The position numbers and the translations under genes are program-made. Shown piece after piece: positions 1-9,059 of a stretch of 64,000 nucleotides of DNA. The notes below the pieces were generated by a model. The model did not search any database. It was not told the origin of the DNA and saw only the letters and a program-made list of their open reading frames with translations. Origin of the DNA: Pseudomonas sp. C1C7 (GTDB lineage: Bacteria; Pseudomonadota; Gammaproteobacteria; Pseudomonadales; Pseudomonadaceae); NCBI RefSeq assembly GCF_013359595.1, contig NZ_JABFMP010000005.1, forward strand, positions 62,001 through 126,000, in the 5' to 3' direction. Positions within the stretch are counted from its first letter, which is position 1. The number at the start of each line of letters is the position of its first letter.

Positions 1-734
1 CTGCCGCCACCCTGGAAACTGCTCCAGTCGAAGCGCCAGTCGTTGAGGCTCCAGCTGTTGAAGCCCCCGTTGTCGAAGCGACCACCCCGGTGGAAGTGAC
101 AGCATCGCCGGAAGTCGAGCTGGCACCAGCGCCAGAGGCTCAGCCAGTGGTTGAAGCCGCTGCCGAGCCGACCGTCGTTGCCGAAGCGCCAGTCGTGGCC
201 GCAGAGCCTGTGGTCGAAACCGTGACTGAAACCGTCCGTGAAGTTCGCGAAGAGCAAACCGCGTTCAACTGGGTCGCCGAGCCAGCCGTTGTCGAAGCTC
301 CTGCTCCGGCCGTCGAGGCCGAAGTGGCTGAAGCGATGGTCTCTGAGCCAGTGGTTGCTGCCGCAGAGCCAGCTCCGGTAGTTGAAGCACCGGTGGTTGT
401 TGAAGCACCTGCCCCAATGGTCGAAGCGGCTCCTGTCAGCGCCCTGACCCCAAGCGGCCGCGCACCGAACGACCCGCGCGAAGTGCGTCGTCGCAAGCGT
501 GAAGAAGAGCGTCTGCAGAAGGAAGCCGAACTGGCTGCCGCTGCTGCTCAGGCTGAACCGGTTGTCGCAGAACCCGTTGCCGAAGTCGTCGAGGCAGCCC
601 CTGCCCCGGCTGCGGAAGTGGCTGCCGAGCCAGCTGAGTCGGTGATCCACGAAGCACCACGCTCCGTTCAGGAAGCCGTAGAGCAACACGAACAGGCCCA
701 GGAAAAAGAACACGAGACCAAACCTCTCGTCTGA
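1..734 (+). CDS. rne: Ribonuclease E, C-terminal part (5' end outside window)
   Basis: Only the C-terminal scaffold of RNase E is present; the reading frame is open from the first base (first full codon at 3). The catalytic half lies outside. What is visible is the disordered, Ala/Val/Pro/Glu-rich tail with many near-repeats of the type VVEAPAP, then an Arg-rich patch (PREVRRRKREEERLQKE) like the RNA-binding or partner-binding segments of this region. It ends in a charged tail (KEHETKPLV). In the family this half assembles the RNA degradosome at the inner membrane. A strong intrinsic terminator follows 15 bases after the stop. The identity rests on the tail's character and on murB as near neighbour, an arrangement I recall from other pseudomonads. 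Confidence 0.85.
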   Translation, partial: AATLETAPVEAPVVEAPAVEAPVVEATTPVEVTASPEVELAPAPEAQPVVEAAAEPTVVAEAPVVAAEPVVETVTETVREVREEQTAFNWVAEPAVVEAPAPAVEAEVAEAMVSEPVVAAAEPAPVVEAPVVVEAPAPMVEAAPVSALTPSGRAPNDPREVRRRKREEERLQKEAELAAAAAQAEPVVAEPVAEVVEAAPAPAAEVAAEPAESVIHEAPRSVQEAVEQHEQAQEKEHETKPLV

Positions 735-748
735 TTCCTGAAGCCGTA

Positions 749-786
749 AAAAAGCCCCGCCTGGTGATGCCAGGCGGGGCTTTTTC
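749..786 (+). terminator. Intrinsic terminator after rne
   Basis: A perfect 10-bp GC-rich stem (GCCCCGCCTG at 754-763, CAGGCGGGGC at 771-780) with a 7-base loop, flanked by an A-run and TTTTT. It lies directly downstream of the rne stop. Confidence 0.92.
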
Positions 787-820
787 ATGCCTGCGATAAA
801 CTTTGGACCGCGTTATCGTT

Positions 821-900
821 CTTCGCGGGCAAGCCTTGCTCCTACGGGTTTTGTGTCGTCCACAGGAATGGATCCTGTAGAGAGCGAGGCTTGCCCGCGA
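821..900. repeat. Paired inverted REP-like element
   Basis: Two outward copies of a REP-like unit: CGCGGGCAAGCCTTGCTCCTAC on the left and its near-complement ending in GAGGCTTGCCCGCG on the right, separated by about 30 bases. It sits between the convergent rne and mocA-like genes. The same family recurs at 19660 and 41669. Confidence 0.75.
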
Positions 901-907
901 GTGCAAT

Positions 908-1501
908 CTATCGGTTAAACGTTAAAGCCTCAGGCACATCCACATCCCACAACACCCCGGGATCGTCCACCGCCACCTCGACCACCTTGGCCGACGCAAA
1001 CAACGGCTTGGCCCCACGATCTCCCGACAACCCCATCAATCCCGGCCCGAACGTACGCCCGAACCCCACGGGATGCCCATATTCGCCATCGATCACCGGA
1101 ACACTGATCCCGTCATTGGCAATCCCCGACAACACCTGCTGTACCGTCGACGGCAGGATGAACGGCATATCTCCCAACACGATCAACCAGCCGTCCAGCT
1201 GCGAACAGGCCGCAACTCCGGCCGAGATGCTGTCGCCCATACCGGTCGATTCGATCAATACGATCTCGAAACCATAGGCCTGGGCCATGCGGATCACCTG
1301 CGGGCGATCTTCGGTGGTTACCAGCACGCGCCTGCTCAGTTCAGCCGGCAAACTCACCAGCACCTGCTCGATCACCGAACGAACCGCGCCGTCACGTCCT
1401 GTGCAGTCCGCCAGCAACTTGTCCTTGTCTGCACCCGCCACTTGCCTGAACCGACTGCCCTGCCCCGCCGCCAACACGATGACGCCGACCGACTCACTCA
1501 T
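908..1501 (-). CDS. MobA/MocA-like nucleotidyltransferase (molybdenum cofactor)
   Basis: A 197-residue protein with the nucleotidyltransferase start VIVLAAGQGSRF (NTP-binding loop) and the metal-site motif LGDMPFI near residue 110. Proteins of this size and fold attach CMP or GMP to molybdopterin (MocA/MobA). Its start overlaps the stop of the XdhC-family gene by 4 bases (ATGA), so it is the last gene of the iorA-iorB-xdhC operon. In molybdenum hydroxylases of the xanthine oxidase family the cofactor is molybdopterin cytosine dinucleotide, so CTP is the likely substrate (inference from context). A related sugar-nucleotide transferase cannot be excluded from sequence alone. Confidence 0.8.
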   Translation of the reverse strand: MSESVGVIVLAAGQGSRFRQVAGADKDKLLADCTGRDGAVRSVIEQVLVSLPAELSRRVLVTTEDRPQVIRMAQAYGFEIVLIESTGMGDSISAGVAACSQLDGWLIVLGDMPFILPSTVQQVLSGIANDGISVPVIDGEYGHPVGFGRTFGPGLMGLSGDRGAKPLFASAKVVEVAVDDPGVLWDVDVPEALTFNR

Positions 1502-2481
1502 ACACTCTCCCGCAAAGGCTTTTTCTGTTTCAGCTCGACGCCGTTCTTGATGGCCACGATTTCGGCCATCAGCGACAAGGCGATCTCCGCCGGGTTATGG
1601 CTACCGATGTGCAGGCCGATCGGGCCGTGCAGCCGCGCGATAGCCTGCGGCGACAACCCCAGCTTCAGCAGATTATCCCGGCGCTTCTGGCTGTTGACCC
1701 GCGAACCCAGCGCACCGACATAGAACGCCCTGGAGTCGAGCGCCGTCAGCAGGGCCATGTCATCCAGGCGCGGATCATGGGTCAGAGCGACGATGGCTGT
1801 GCGTTCGTCGGTCTGGATGTTCAGCACCGCCTCGTCCGGCATGCCCGAGACAAACCGGCCGTGCTGCTCTTCCCAGCCATAGACGAACTCGGTGCGTGGA
1901 TCGCAGATCAGCACTTCGAAATCCAGCAATCGGGCCATTTCGGCGACGTAGCGGGACAATTGCCCCGCGCCGATCAGCAACAATCGCCAGCGCGGGCCGT
2001 AAATGGCCCGCAGTGTCCTTTCATCGAATGTCAGCACGTCCGACTTGCTGGCTGGCTGCAAAACCACCTCACCGGTCGCGATATCCAGCGAACGCGCGAC
2101 GATCTGGTGGTCTTCACAACGCGCCAGCAATTCGGCGACCCAGGCCGGCTCGCCGACGCGTTCTTCGGTCAGGCGCAAGGTGCCGCCACAAGGCAATCCG
2201 AAACGGGCCGCCTCCTCGCGGGTCACGCCGTAGGTAATCAGCTGCACCGGCGGCCCGTCTGCCGGGATACGACCGTCATGCAACCGCGCAATCAGGTCAT
2301 CCTCGACACAACCGCCGGACACCGAGCCGATCACCACACCATCTTCGCGCAACGCCAGCATGGCGCCAGGCGCCCGGGGCGCGGTGCCCCAGGTCTGGAC
2401 CACGCTGTACAACACCACCCGCTGTCCGGCGCGGCGCCACTCCAGCACGCTGCGCAGGACATTCAGATCGGCACTGTCCAT
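1498..2481 (-). CDS. XdhC-family molybdenum enzyme maturation protein
   Basis: A 327-residue XdhC/CoxI-family protein. These proteins bind molybdenum cofactor, support its sulfuration and insert it into xanthine-oxidase-family hydroxylases. Visible motifs are GGCVE near residue 55, LPCGG near 90, and a Rossmann-like segment (LLLIGAGQLSRY) starting the C-terminal domain. I chose the ATG at 2481, giving MDSADLNVLRS, because it overlaps the upstream stop by one base (TGATG). A longer frame would run 30 residues into iorB. It sits between the hydroxylase genes and the nucleotidyltransferase, which fits a dedicated maturation role. Confidence 0.87.
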   Translation of the reverse strand: MDSADLNVLRSVLEWRRAGQRVVLYSVVQTWGTAPRAPGAMLALREDGVVIGSVSGGCVEDDLIARLHDGRIPADGPPVQLITYGVTREEAARFGLPCGGTLRLTEERVGEPAWVAELLARCEDHQIVARSLDIATGEVVLQPASKSDVLTFDERTLRAIYGPRWRLLLIGAGQLSRYVAEMARLLDFEVLICDPRTEFVYGWEEQHGRFVSGMPDEAVLNIQTDERTAIVALTHDPRLDDMALLTALDSRAFYVGALGSRVNSQKRRDNLLKLGLSPQAIARLHGPIGLHIGSHNPAEIALSLMAEIVAIKNGVELKQKKPLRESV

Positions 2482-4802
2482 CAGGCGCTGGCCTTGTTCC
2501 AGCCGGAAAGCTGGTAACGAACCGGCAGATCGCGAATGCGCTTGCCGGTGGCGGCGAAGATCGCGTTGCACAGCGCTGGCGCGATCGGCGGCACGCCCGG
2601 TTCGCCGACACCGCCCAGCGGCACCTCACCCGGTGGCGTGACCAGATGCACGGCCACTTCCTTCGGCGCCAGGTTCATGCGCGCCACTTCGTACATATGG
2701 AAGTTGTCCTGCTGGACCTTGCCGTCCTTGAAGCTGATCTCGCCCAGCACCGCGTTGCCCAGGCCCATGACGCAGGCACCCTCGAACTGCGCGCGAATCC
2801 GCTCGGGATTGATCTGCGGGCCGCAATCGACGGCGATATCGGCCTTGTGCACGATCAGGGTGCCGTCGTCCTTGACCTCGACCTCGATCACCGCCGCCAC
2901 ATAGGTGACGAAGCTGTAATGCACCGCCAGGCCCAACCCGCGCCCCTTCGGCAGTTCACGCCCCCAGCCGGCAGCCTTGGCCGCGGTTTCCAGCACCGTG
3001 CGCAAACGTCCGGTATCGATCGGATAGCGCTCGGGAGACTCGCCGTAGTTCCACTCATCGCTCAAGGTGGTCGGATCGATCTTGCGGTCCGGGCCGAGCA
3101 GCTTGATCTGATACTTGAGCGGGTCTTCCTTGGCCTTGTGGGCCAACTCGTCGATGAAGCTCTGGACCGCAAAACCGTGGGGGATGTTCGACACAGAGCG
3201 ATACCAGCCCACGCGGGTATGGACCGTTGCCTCAGGGTTTTCCAGGCGAATATTGGGGATTGCATAGGCCATGTTGGTGAAGCCCATGCCCAACTCGAAC
3301 GCCGCCTCGTGATTCATGTTCGGCGCAAACAAGGCGGTGATGCTCGGCGCCACGGTGCGGTGCAACCAGCCGGAGGGCAGGCCGTCCTTGTTCAGGCTGG
3401 CTTCGAGACGCTCCACCGAGACGGTGTGGAAATACGAGCAGTGGATGTCGTCCTCACGACTCCATTGCACCCGCACCGCCTTGCCGGGGAATTCCTTGGC
3501 GAGGATTGCCGCTTCGATGATGAAGTCCGGCTTGGACTTGCGACCGAAACCACCGCCGAGCAAGGTGACGTTGAAGGTCACGTTGTCGAATGGCAGGCCA
3601 AGGCGTTCGCCTATCCGCTCGCGAGTGACCTGCGGCGCCTGGCTCGGCCCCCAGGCTTCGCAGACACCGTCCTTGTAACGGGCGATGCCGACCATCGGCT
3701 CCATCGGCGACTGCGACAGGTGCGGCAGGTAATAGGACGCTTCCAGCTTGCTGTCGGCGCTTTTCATGGCTTCTTCGATGTTGCCGGTATTGCGCACCAC
3801 CTTGCCGGGTTTCTGCGAAGACGCTTCCAGTTCCTTGCGATAGGCAATCGAGTCGTAACTGGCGTTGGCACCGTCATCCCACTCGATTTTCAGCGCCTCG
3901 CGGCCCTTGAGCGCAGCCCAGGTGTTGTTCGCCACCACGGCAATGCCGCCCAGGGGTTGAAACTCCGAAGGCAGCGGTTTGCTCTCGATCTGAATCACCT
4001 TGACCACGCCCGGGACCTTCATCGCCGCCGAGCCGTCGAAGCTTTTCACCTTACCGCCATACACGGCTGGCCGGGCAATGACGGCGAACAGCATGCCGTC
4101 GAAATGCACATCGGCGCCGTAGACCGCGCGGCCGTTGACGATGTCTTCACCGTCAATGGCCTTGCTGCCTTCCTTGCCGATGTAGCGGAATTCCGAAGGC
4201 TGCTTGAGTTTCAGGCTGTCCCGCGCCGGAACCGCCAGGGCGCTGGCGGCGGTGGCCAGGGCGCCGTACTCCAGCTCGCGGCCGGAGGGTTTGTGGATCA
4301 CCTTGTGCAGTTGCGCGTGGCATTCGCCTACCGGCACTTTCCACTGATCGGCAGCGGCCTGCTCCAGCATGGTCCGCGCGGCGGCACCGCAGCGGCGCAT
4401 CGGTTCGAACCAGTGGCGCATGCTGCGCGAACCGTCGGTGTCCTGGTTGCCGTAGCGGGCTTCGTCGCCCGGCGCCTGGCGCACCTTGACCCGCGCCCAG
4501 TCGGCTTCCAGTTCATCGGCCACGACCATGGTCAGGCTGGTGCGCACGCCCTGGCCCATTTCCGAACGGTTGCAAACCACGGTCACCGTGCCATCAGTGG
4601 CGATGCTGACGTACACCTTCGGATCATCCACCCAGCCGTTGGGCATGCCGTCGGCGCCGAACTTCTTCTCTTTATCCTCGGCAAACACGTCCTGCCAGCC
4701 CCAACTCGCGGCGACCACCAGGGCACCCGTCGCTCCCACGCCCTTGAGGAAGCCGCGCCGGCTGAGGTTGCTCAGGGCGAAATCATTCGGTAACCGGCTC
4801 AT
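2481..4802 (-). CDS. iorB: Molybdopterin-binding large subunit, isoquinoline 1-oxidoreductase type
   Basis: A 773-residue CoxL-like protein of the isoquinoline 1-oxidoreductase beta-subunit class. The N-terminus carries a twin-arginine signal (SRRGFLKGVGATGALVVAA), so the mature enzyme should be exported folded with its partner. Family hallmarks are the glycine-rich GGGFGRKSK segment and the C-terminal GGVGEPGVPPIAP containing the catalytic Glu. Length agrees with IorB (about 780). The start at 4802 overlaps the iorA stop by 4 bases (ATGA). Members oxidise N-heterocycles or aldehydes and pass electrons through the 2Fe-2S subunit; no cytochrome subunit is adjacent. The real substrate is unknown, and many such genes are annotated only as aldehyde dehydrogenase-like. 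Confidence 0.85.
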   Translation of the reverse strand: MSRLPNDFALSNLSRRGFLKGVGATGALVVAASWGWQDVFAEDKEKKFGADGMPNGWVDDPKVYVSIATDGTVTVVCNRSEMGQGVRTSLTMVVADELEADWARVKVRQAPGDEARYGNQDTDGSRSMRHWFEPMRRCGAAARTMLEQAAADQWKVPVGECHAQLHKVIHKPSGRELEYGALATAASALAVPARDSLKLKQPSEFRYIGKEGSKAIDGEDIVNGRAVYGADVHFDGMLFAVIARPAVYGGKVKSFDGSAAMKVPGVVKVIQIESKPLPSEFQPLGGIAVVANNTWAALKGREALKIEWDDGANASYDSIAYRKELEASSQKPGKVVRNTGNIEEAMKSADSKLEASYYLPHLSQSPMEPMVGIARYKDGVCEAWGPSQAPQVTRERIGERLGLPFDNVTFNVTLLGGGFGRKSKPDFIIEAAILAKEFPGKAVRVQWSREDDIHCSYFHTVSVERLEASLNKDGLPSGWLHRTVAPSITALFAPNMNHEAAFELGMGFTNMAYAIPNIRLENPEATVHTRVGWYRSVSNIPHGFAVQSFIDELAHKAKEDPLKYQIKLLGPDRKIDPTTLSDEWNYGESPERYPIDTGRLRTVLETAAKAAGWGRELPKGRGLGLAVHYSFVTYVAAVIEVEVKDDGTLIVHKADIAVDCGPQINPERIRAQFEGACVMGLGNAVLGEISFKDGKVQQDNFHMYEVARMNLAPKEVAVHLVTPPGEVPLGGVGEPGVPPIAPALCNAIFAATGKRIRDLPVRYQLSGWNKASA

Positions 4803-5269
4803 GCCTTGGCCTCCTTCAGGTGAGTGGATGCCTGGCGGATGGCGGTCTTGATGCGGTTGTAGGTACCGCAACGGCAGATGTTGCCGACCATCGCCTCTTC
4901 GATCTGTTCGTCGCTGGGGTTCGGATTGGTCTTGAGCAATGCGGTGGCGGACATGATTTGCCCGCCCTGGCAGTAACCGCACTGGGCCACGGCCGTATCG
5001 AGCCAGGCTTGCTGCACGACTTTGCCTACCGGGTCTGCATGGAGGTTATCGATGGTGCTGACATTCTGGCCAACCACCGAGCCGATTGGCGTGATGCAGC
5101 TGCGCGCCGGAGCGCCTTCGATGTGGATGGTGCAGGCACCGCACAGGCCCATGCCGCAGCCGAATTTGGTGCCGTTGTAACCGGCCACGTCGCGGATCGC
5201 CCACAACAGGGGCATGTCCTCGGTGACATCGAGTTGATGGTCTTGACCATTGAGTTTCAGGGTAATCAT
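4799..5269 (-). CDS. iorA: 2Fe-2S small subunit, isoquinoline 1-oxidoreductase type
   Basis: A 156-residue protein with two [2Fe-2S] cluster motifs of the xanthine oxidase family. The plant-type ferredoxin site is CGMGLCGACT with a distal Cys (ARSC). The helical-domain site is CGYCQGG followed by CRCGTY. This is the electron-transfer partner of the large subunit that follows with a 4-base overlap. I start at MITLKLNGQ (5269), where ferredoxin-fold homology begins; an upstream ATG at 5308 would add 13 residues. It has no signal peptide of its own and would be carried out by the Tat signal on the partner. The promoter must lie in 5270-5450, where I see no clear -35/-10. Confidence 0.87.
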   Translation of the reverse strand: MITLKLNGQDHQLDVTEDMPLLWAIRDVAGYNGTKFGCGMGLCGACTIHIEGAPARSCITPIGSVVGQNVSTIDNLHADPVGKVVQQAWLDTAVAQCGYCQGGQIMSATALLKTNPNPSDEQIEEAMVGNICRCGTYNRIKTAIRQASTHLKEAKA

Positions 5270-5452
5270 GGGCACGCCCGCATAGGTTTGGTTTATGGGG
5301 TCGAGCAATCTGCCGCCGGCGTCCGGCGGTTGGCATAACTCAGATCGACTCAGGCTAATGAGGCTCTCTTATGCCGACGCAAGCGTCTGCACCGGGCCTT
5401 TGATGGAGTAAAGCATTGCATCGTTAGCTCGCTAAGTTAACCCAGCATTAAC

Positions 5453-5485
5453 AAAAAAGCCCTGCTTAGGCAGGGCTTTTGGGTT
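5453..5485 (-). terminator. Bidirectional terminator between murB operon and iorA
   Basis: Stem AAGCCCTGC / GCAGGGCTT (5458-5466 and 5470-5478) with a 3-base loop and A/T runs on both sides, so it can act on either strand. On the minus strand it ends the murB operon. The rest of the 325-base gap (5270-5594) holds an AAGCTT-rich repeat and no gene. Confidence 0.8.
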
Positions 5486-5486
5486 G

Positions 5487-5590
5487 CAAGCTTCAAGCTA
5501 CAAGCTTCAAGTAGAAGCAAAGCTGTAAAACTCGACATATCCAGATTGTAGCTCGCAGCTCGCAGCTTGAAGCTTGAAGCTTGCAGCTGC
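5487..5590. repeat. AAGCTTGAAGC-type low-complexity repeat
   Basis: Several imperfect direct and inverted copies of CAAGCTTCAAGC and AGCTCGCAGCTTGAAGCTTG flank a short AT-richer core just downstream of murB. A similar stretch occurs between hrpA and aceK (38800-38883). It has no coding character. Confidence 0.6.
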
Positions 5591-5594
5591 TTCT

Positions 5595-6614
5595 CTAATA
5601 ACGATTCGGCTCCATTTCCAGATCGACTTGGAAACGTTCTGAAATGTCTTTCTGGATGCGCTGCGCCAGGTCGAGCAATTGCAGCCCGGTCGCGCTGCCG
5701 TAATTGACCAGCACCAGCGCCTGCAACTTGTGCACACCGGCATCCGCTTCGCGAAACCCTTTCCAGCCTGCCCGCTCGATCAACCAACCGGCGGCCAGTT
5801 TCACCTGCCCGTCAGGTTGCGCGTAGGCCACCAGATCCGGGTATTGGCCCTTGAGCGTTGCCGCCAGCTGCGCTGAAACCAAAGGGTTCTTGAAGAAGCT
5901 GCCGGCATTACCGAGTACCGCAGGGTCAGGGAGCTTTTCGTTGCGAATGCTGCAAATGGCCTGGCTGACATCGCTGGCGGTCGGATGCTCGATTCCCTGC
6001 TCGGTCAGGCGCTGGCGCACCGGACCGTACTCCAGGTGCAAGTGCGCCTTGCGATCGAGGATGAAACGTACCCGCAGAATCAACCAGCGGCCCGGCTCCT
6101 GCTTGAACAGGCTGTCACGGTAGGCGAAGTTGCACTCATCGAGGTTGAACTCGCGCAGTTCGCCGCTCTGTCGATCGAGAGCGGTGAGGCCGGCGAACAC
6201 ATCCTTGATCTCGACCCCATAAGCGCCGATGTTCTGCATCGGTGCCGCGCCGACAGTGCCTGGGATCAGGCTGAGGTTTTCAAGGCCCGACAAGCCTTGC
6301 AGCAGAGTGTGTTGCACGAACGGATGCCACGGCTCGCCCGCCTCGGCCTCGATCAGCACTTTGCTGCCATCGTCGCTCAGCACACGAATCCCGCGGCTGG
6401 CCATGCGCAGCACCAGCGCCTGGATATCGGCGGTCAGCAGCAAATTGCTGCCACCGCCAATCACCAGCAACGGCACGTCGTGGGACTGTGCGTAAGCCAG
6501 GGCTTCGCGCACATCGGCATCGCTGTGGGCTTCGGCGAACAGGCGGGCCTGAACGTCCACGCCGAAGCTGTTGTACGGCTTTAGCGAAACCTGTGAACGC
6601 ACCTGCAAACTCAT
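5595..6614 (-). CDS. murB: UDP-N-acetylenolpyruvoylglucosamine reductase
   Basis: A 339-residue type I MurB, close to the E. coli length of about 342. It reduces UDP-N-acetylenolpyruvoylglucosamine to UDP-MurNAc with NADPH and FAD in the cytoplasm, the second committed step of peptidoglycan synthesis. FAD-domain signatures are visible: YNSFGVD at the N-terminus, LVIGGGSNLLL, IPGTVGAAPMQNIGAYG, and GNAGSFFKNP containing the active-site Ser. The start overlaps the LMW phosphatase stop by 4 bases. It is the promoter-distal gene of the operon running from exbB, so envelope genes of peptidoglycan and LPS synthesis are co-transcribed. Confidence 0.97.
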   Translation of the reverse strand: MSLQVRSQVSLKPYNSFGVDVQARLFAEAHSDADVREALAYAQSHDVPLLVIGGGSNLLLTADIQALVLRMASRGIRVLSDDGSKVLIEAEAGEPWHPFVQHTLLQGLSGLENLSLIPGTVGAAPMQNIGAYGVEIKDVFAGLTALDRQSGELREFNLDECNFAYRDSLFKQEPGRWLILRVRFILDRKAHLHLEYGPVRQRLTEQGIEHPTASDVSQAICSIRNEKLPDPAVLGNAGSFFKNPLVSAQLAATLKGQYPDLVAYAQPDGQVKLAAGWLIERAGWKGFREADAGVHKLQALVLVNYGSATGLQLLDLAQRIQKDISERFQVDLEMEPNRY

Positions 6615-7075
6615 AACCGTCCCTTCAGTTCAATCACCAGCAAATCGGTGGCGCGTTCGATCAGGTCCAGCACCTGCTCGAAACCCTGCTCGCCGTCGTA
6701 ATACGGGTCCGGCACTTCATCGAGCCCGGACTGATAACGACGCAGGAACAGGTCCAGCTCGGCCTTGCCCTTGGCCGGTTGCAGGGCCTTGAGGCTGCGC
6801 AGGTTGCTGTTGTCCATCGCCAGGATCAGGTCATACGTTGCGAAATCGGCGCGGGTGACCTGCTGGGCGCGCTGCGCCGACAGGTCGTAGCCGCGAAGCC
6901 TGGCCGCGGCCTGACTGCGCTTGTCCGGCGCCTTGCCGACGTGCCAGTCACCGGTACCGGCGGAAGCGACTTCGACCTGATCGGCCAGTCCCGCCTCGCG
7001 CAGTTTTTGGCGCAGCACGCCTTCGGCGGTGGGAGAACGGCAGATGTTGCCCAGGCAGACAAACAGAACCCGCAT
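6611..7075 (-). CDS. Low molecular weight protein-tyrosine phosphatase
   Basis: A 154-residue LMW-PTP. The N-terminal P-loop CLGNICRS gives the C-X5-R-S signature with nucleophile Cys7 and Arg13. The C-terminal general-acid motif is DPYYDG. It is the usual length for the family. It overlaps kdsB by one base and murB by four, so it is part of the envelope operon. In other bacteria such enzymes dephosphorylate tyrosine kinases of polysaccharide export, but no such kinase lies in this window, so the physiological target is unknown. Confidence 0.93.
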   Translation of the reverse strand: MRVLFVCLGNICRSPTAEGVLRQKLREAGLADQVEVASAGTGDWHVGKAPDKRSQAAARLRGYDLSAQRAQQVTRADFATYDLILAMDNSNLRSLKALQPAKGKAELDLFLRRYQSGLDEVPDPYYDGEQGFEQVLDLIERATDLLVIELKGRL

Positions 7076-7839
7076 CAGGCCTCCAGCAGGCGACGAACGC
7101 GCTCGAGGTCATCGAAGGTATCGACACCGGCCGGTGGCGCGATCAGCGCATCGGCGACGTGAATCCGTACGCCGTGCCACAGGGCCCGCAATTGCTCCAG
7201 GCATTCGGTGTTTTCCAGCCAGCACGGGCCCCAGCTGACGAAGTCATGCAGGAAACCGGCGCGGTAGGCGTAGATTCCAATGTGGCGACGATACGGCACG
7301 CCTTCGGGCAAGTGCTCGCGGCTCTGCACAAAGGCATCCCGCGCCCAGGGCAGCGTGGCGCGGCTGAAGGTCAGGGCCAGGCCGTTGAGGTCACTGACGA
7401 CCTTGACCACATTGGGATTGAACAGGCTTTCAACGTCTTCGATCGGTTCACCCAGGGTGGCCATGCGCGCTTCGGTATGGGCGGCCAGGTTGGCGGCGAC
7501 CTGATCGATCACGCTCGGCGGGATCATCGGTTCGTCACCCTGGACATTGACCACGATGGCGTCCGGGGCCAGGCCCAGTTTTGTCGCGACTTCGGCCAGG
7601 CGATCGGTACCGGAGTTGTGATCTTCGCGGGTCAGTACCACTTCGGCGCCAAACCCCTGGCAGGCTTCGACGATGCGCGCATCGTCGGTGGCAACCACCA
7701 CGCGCTGGGCGCTGCTTTTTTTCGCCTGCTCCCAGACGTGCTGGATCATCGGCTTGCCGGCGATCGGCAGCAGCGGTTTACCGGGCAGACGGGTGGAAGC
7801 GAAACGCGATGGAATGACGACGGTAAAGGCTGTGGTCAT
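7075..7839 (-). CDS. kdsB: 3-deoxy-manno-octulosonate cytidylyltransferase
   Basis: A 254-residue KdsB that activates Kdo with CTP to CMP-Kdo for lipid A core assembly in the cytoplasm. The N-terminal motif [17 protein letters not shown] is the nucleotide loop with its conserved Arg and Lys; [10 protein letters not shown] carries the Mg-binding Asp; and RHIGIYAYR is characteristic further on. The length matches the family. It overlaps the Trm112-like gene by 4 bases at its start and the phosphatase by one base at its end. Confidence 0.97.
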   Translation of the reverse strand: MTTAFTVVIPSRFASTRLPGKPLLPIAGKPMIQHVWEQAKKSSAQRVVVATDDARIVEACQGFGAEVVLTREDHNSGTDRLAEVATKLGLAPDAIVVNVQGDEPMIPPSVIDQVAANLAAHTEARMATLGEPIEDVESLFNPNVVKVVSDLNGLALTFSRATLPWARDAFVQSREHLPEGVPYRRHIGIYAYRAGFLHDFVSWGPCWLENTECLEQLRALWHGVRIHVADALIAPPAGVDTFDDLERVRRLLEA

Positions 7840-8021
7840 TTATCCAGGCGCTCGTCGGTGGTCAGGGTGCGGGCTTCGGTTTCGAGCATGACCGGGATGC
7901 CGTCGCGAATCGGGTAGGCAAGACCTGCGCCCTTGCTGATCAACTCGGTCTTGTCGGCGCTGAGCTTGAGCGGGCCTTTGCAGACCGGGCAAGCGAGGAT
8001 ATCGAGCAGTTTGGTGTCCAT
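7836..8021 (-). CDS. Trm112 family small zinc-binding-like protein
   Basis: A 61-residue protein of the Trm112/YcaR type, recognised by [16 protein letters not shown] near the start and the [13 protein letters not shown] motif. Only one CxxC pair is present, as is common in bacterial members. Eukaryotic Trm112 activates methyltransferases; the bacterial role is poorly known, although the gene is commonly found between lpxK and kdsB. I use the ATG at 8021 (MDTKLLD), which has AGGGA at a proper distance, rather than the ATG six bases upstream. It overlaps kdsB by 4 bases. Confidence 0.9.
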   Translation of the reverse strand: MDTKLLDILACPVCKGPLKLSADKTELISKGAGLAYPIRDGIPVMLETEARTLTTDERLDK

Positions 8022-8045
8022 GAGCATTCCCTGGATAAAAACGGA

Positions 8046-9059
8046 TTAAGGCAACAGACGAGCCGGCAACAGGCGCATCAGCTGAGTATCGAACCAAGCC
8101 ACGAAAGCCGGCGACGGCACAGCATCGACCGCCAGGTACCACCAATCGGCGGCGGCGAAGGCACGGCACTTCACCGCGTCCTTTTCGGTCATCACCAACG
8201 GCAATGACGGGGTGAAATTCAAGGCCTGCACGCTGTATTCGGCGTGGTCGGCAAAGGCATGTGGAACAGGCTGCCAGTGTAGCGTTTCAAGGGTATTGAA
8301 GAAACGCTGCGGATTGCCGATGCCGGCCACCGCGTGCAACGCCTGGCCCGGGGCAAAGTGGTCGAGAGGATGGCGCTCGCCGCTGCGCAGATTGATCAAT
8401 GCGCTGGGTTGCAAATGGAAGGCAAAACCACCGTCGCGATCGGCCGTGGCGCCGTTGTAGAGCACCGCATCGACGCTTTGCAAACGCTCGACCGGTTCGC
8501 GCAGAGGGCCGGCCGGCAGGCAACGCTTGTTGCCCAGGCCGCGGGCGGCGTCGATCAGCACCAGTTCCAGGTCGCGAGCCAGGCGGTAGTGCTGCATGCC
8601 GTCATCGGAGAGGATCAGGTCCAGCGGCTCGCTCGCCAGCAAGGCCTTGACCGCGCTGCTGCGGTCCGGATCGATCATCAGCGGCACGCCGGTGCGCTGG
8701 ACGATCAACAGCGGCTCATCGCCCGCAACATCTGCGGTCTGATCAGCCTCGACCCGCCACGGCAATTGCGGCGGTTTGGCGCCATAGCCGCGACTGACTA
8801 CGCCGACCCGCAGGCCGCTGCGCTGACAGTGCTCGATCATCCACAGAATCAGCGGCGTCTTGCCGGTGCCGCCGACCGTGATGTTGCCGACCACGATCAA
8901 CGGCACGGGCGGCTGATAGATATCACCCTCGCCCGCCAGGAAGCGTTTGCGCTTGTTGTTGACCACGCACCGGTATAGCCATTCCAGCGGCTGCAACAGT
9001 TTGAGGGCCGGATGCCCCTGGTACCACGCGGCGAGTAGGCGATCGGACATGGCCATCAT
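8046..9059 (-). CDS. lpxK: Tetraacyldisaccharide 4'-kinase
   Basis: A 337-residue LpxK, the inner-membrane-associated kinase that phosphorylates the 4' position of the lipid A disaccharide. The Walker A motif [13 protein letters not shown] lies near residue 60, followed by VVSRGYGAK and the DDGMQHYRL motif near 145, all diagnostic. The start is ambiguous (ATGATGGCCATG gives three in-frame ATGs at 9059, 9056 and 9050). I report 9059, which makes a 4-base overlap with exbD, but MSDRLLAAW at 9050 is equally plausible. It belongs to the exbB-exbD-lpxK-kdsB-murB operon. Confidence 0.95.
   Translation of the reverse strand: MMAMSDRLLAAWYQGHPALKLLQPLEWLYRCVVNNKRKRFLAGEGDIYQPPVPLIVVGNITVGGTGKTPLILWMIEHCQRSGLRVGVVSRGYGAKPPQLPWRVEADQTADVAGDEPLLIVQRTGVPLMIDPDRSSAVKALLASEPLDLILSDDGMQHYRLARDLELVLIDAARGLGNKRCLPAGPLREPVERLQSVDAVLYNGATADRDGGFAFHLQPSALINLRSGERHPLDHFAPGQALHAVAGIGNPQRFFNTLETLHWQPVPHAFADHAEYSVQALNFTPSLPLVMTEKDAVKCRAFAAADWWYLAVDAVPSPAFVAWFDTQLMRLLPARLLP

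Noticed and set aside
2646..4793. A 715-codon plus-strand frame opposite iorB
   Set aside because: Antisense shadow of a well-supported molybdopterin subunit; no family features or ribosome site.
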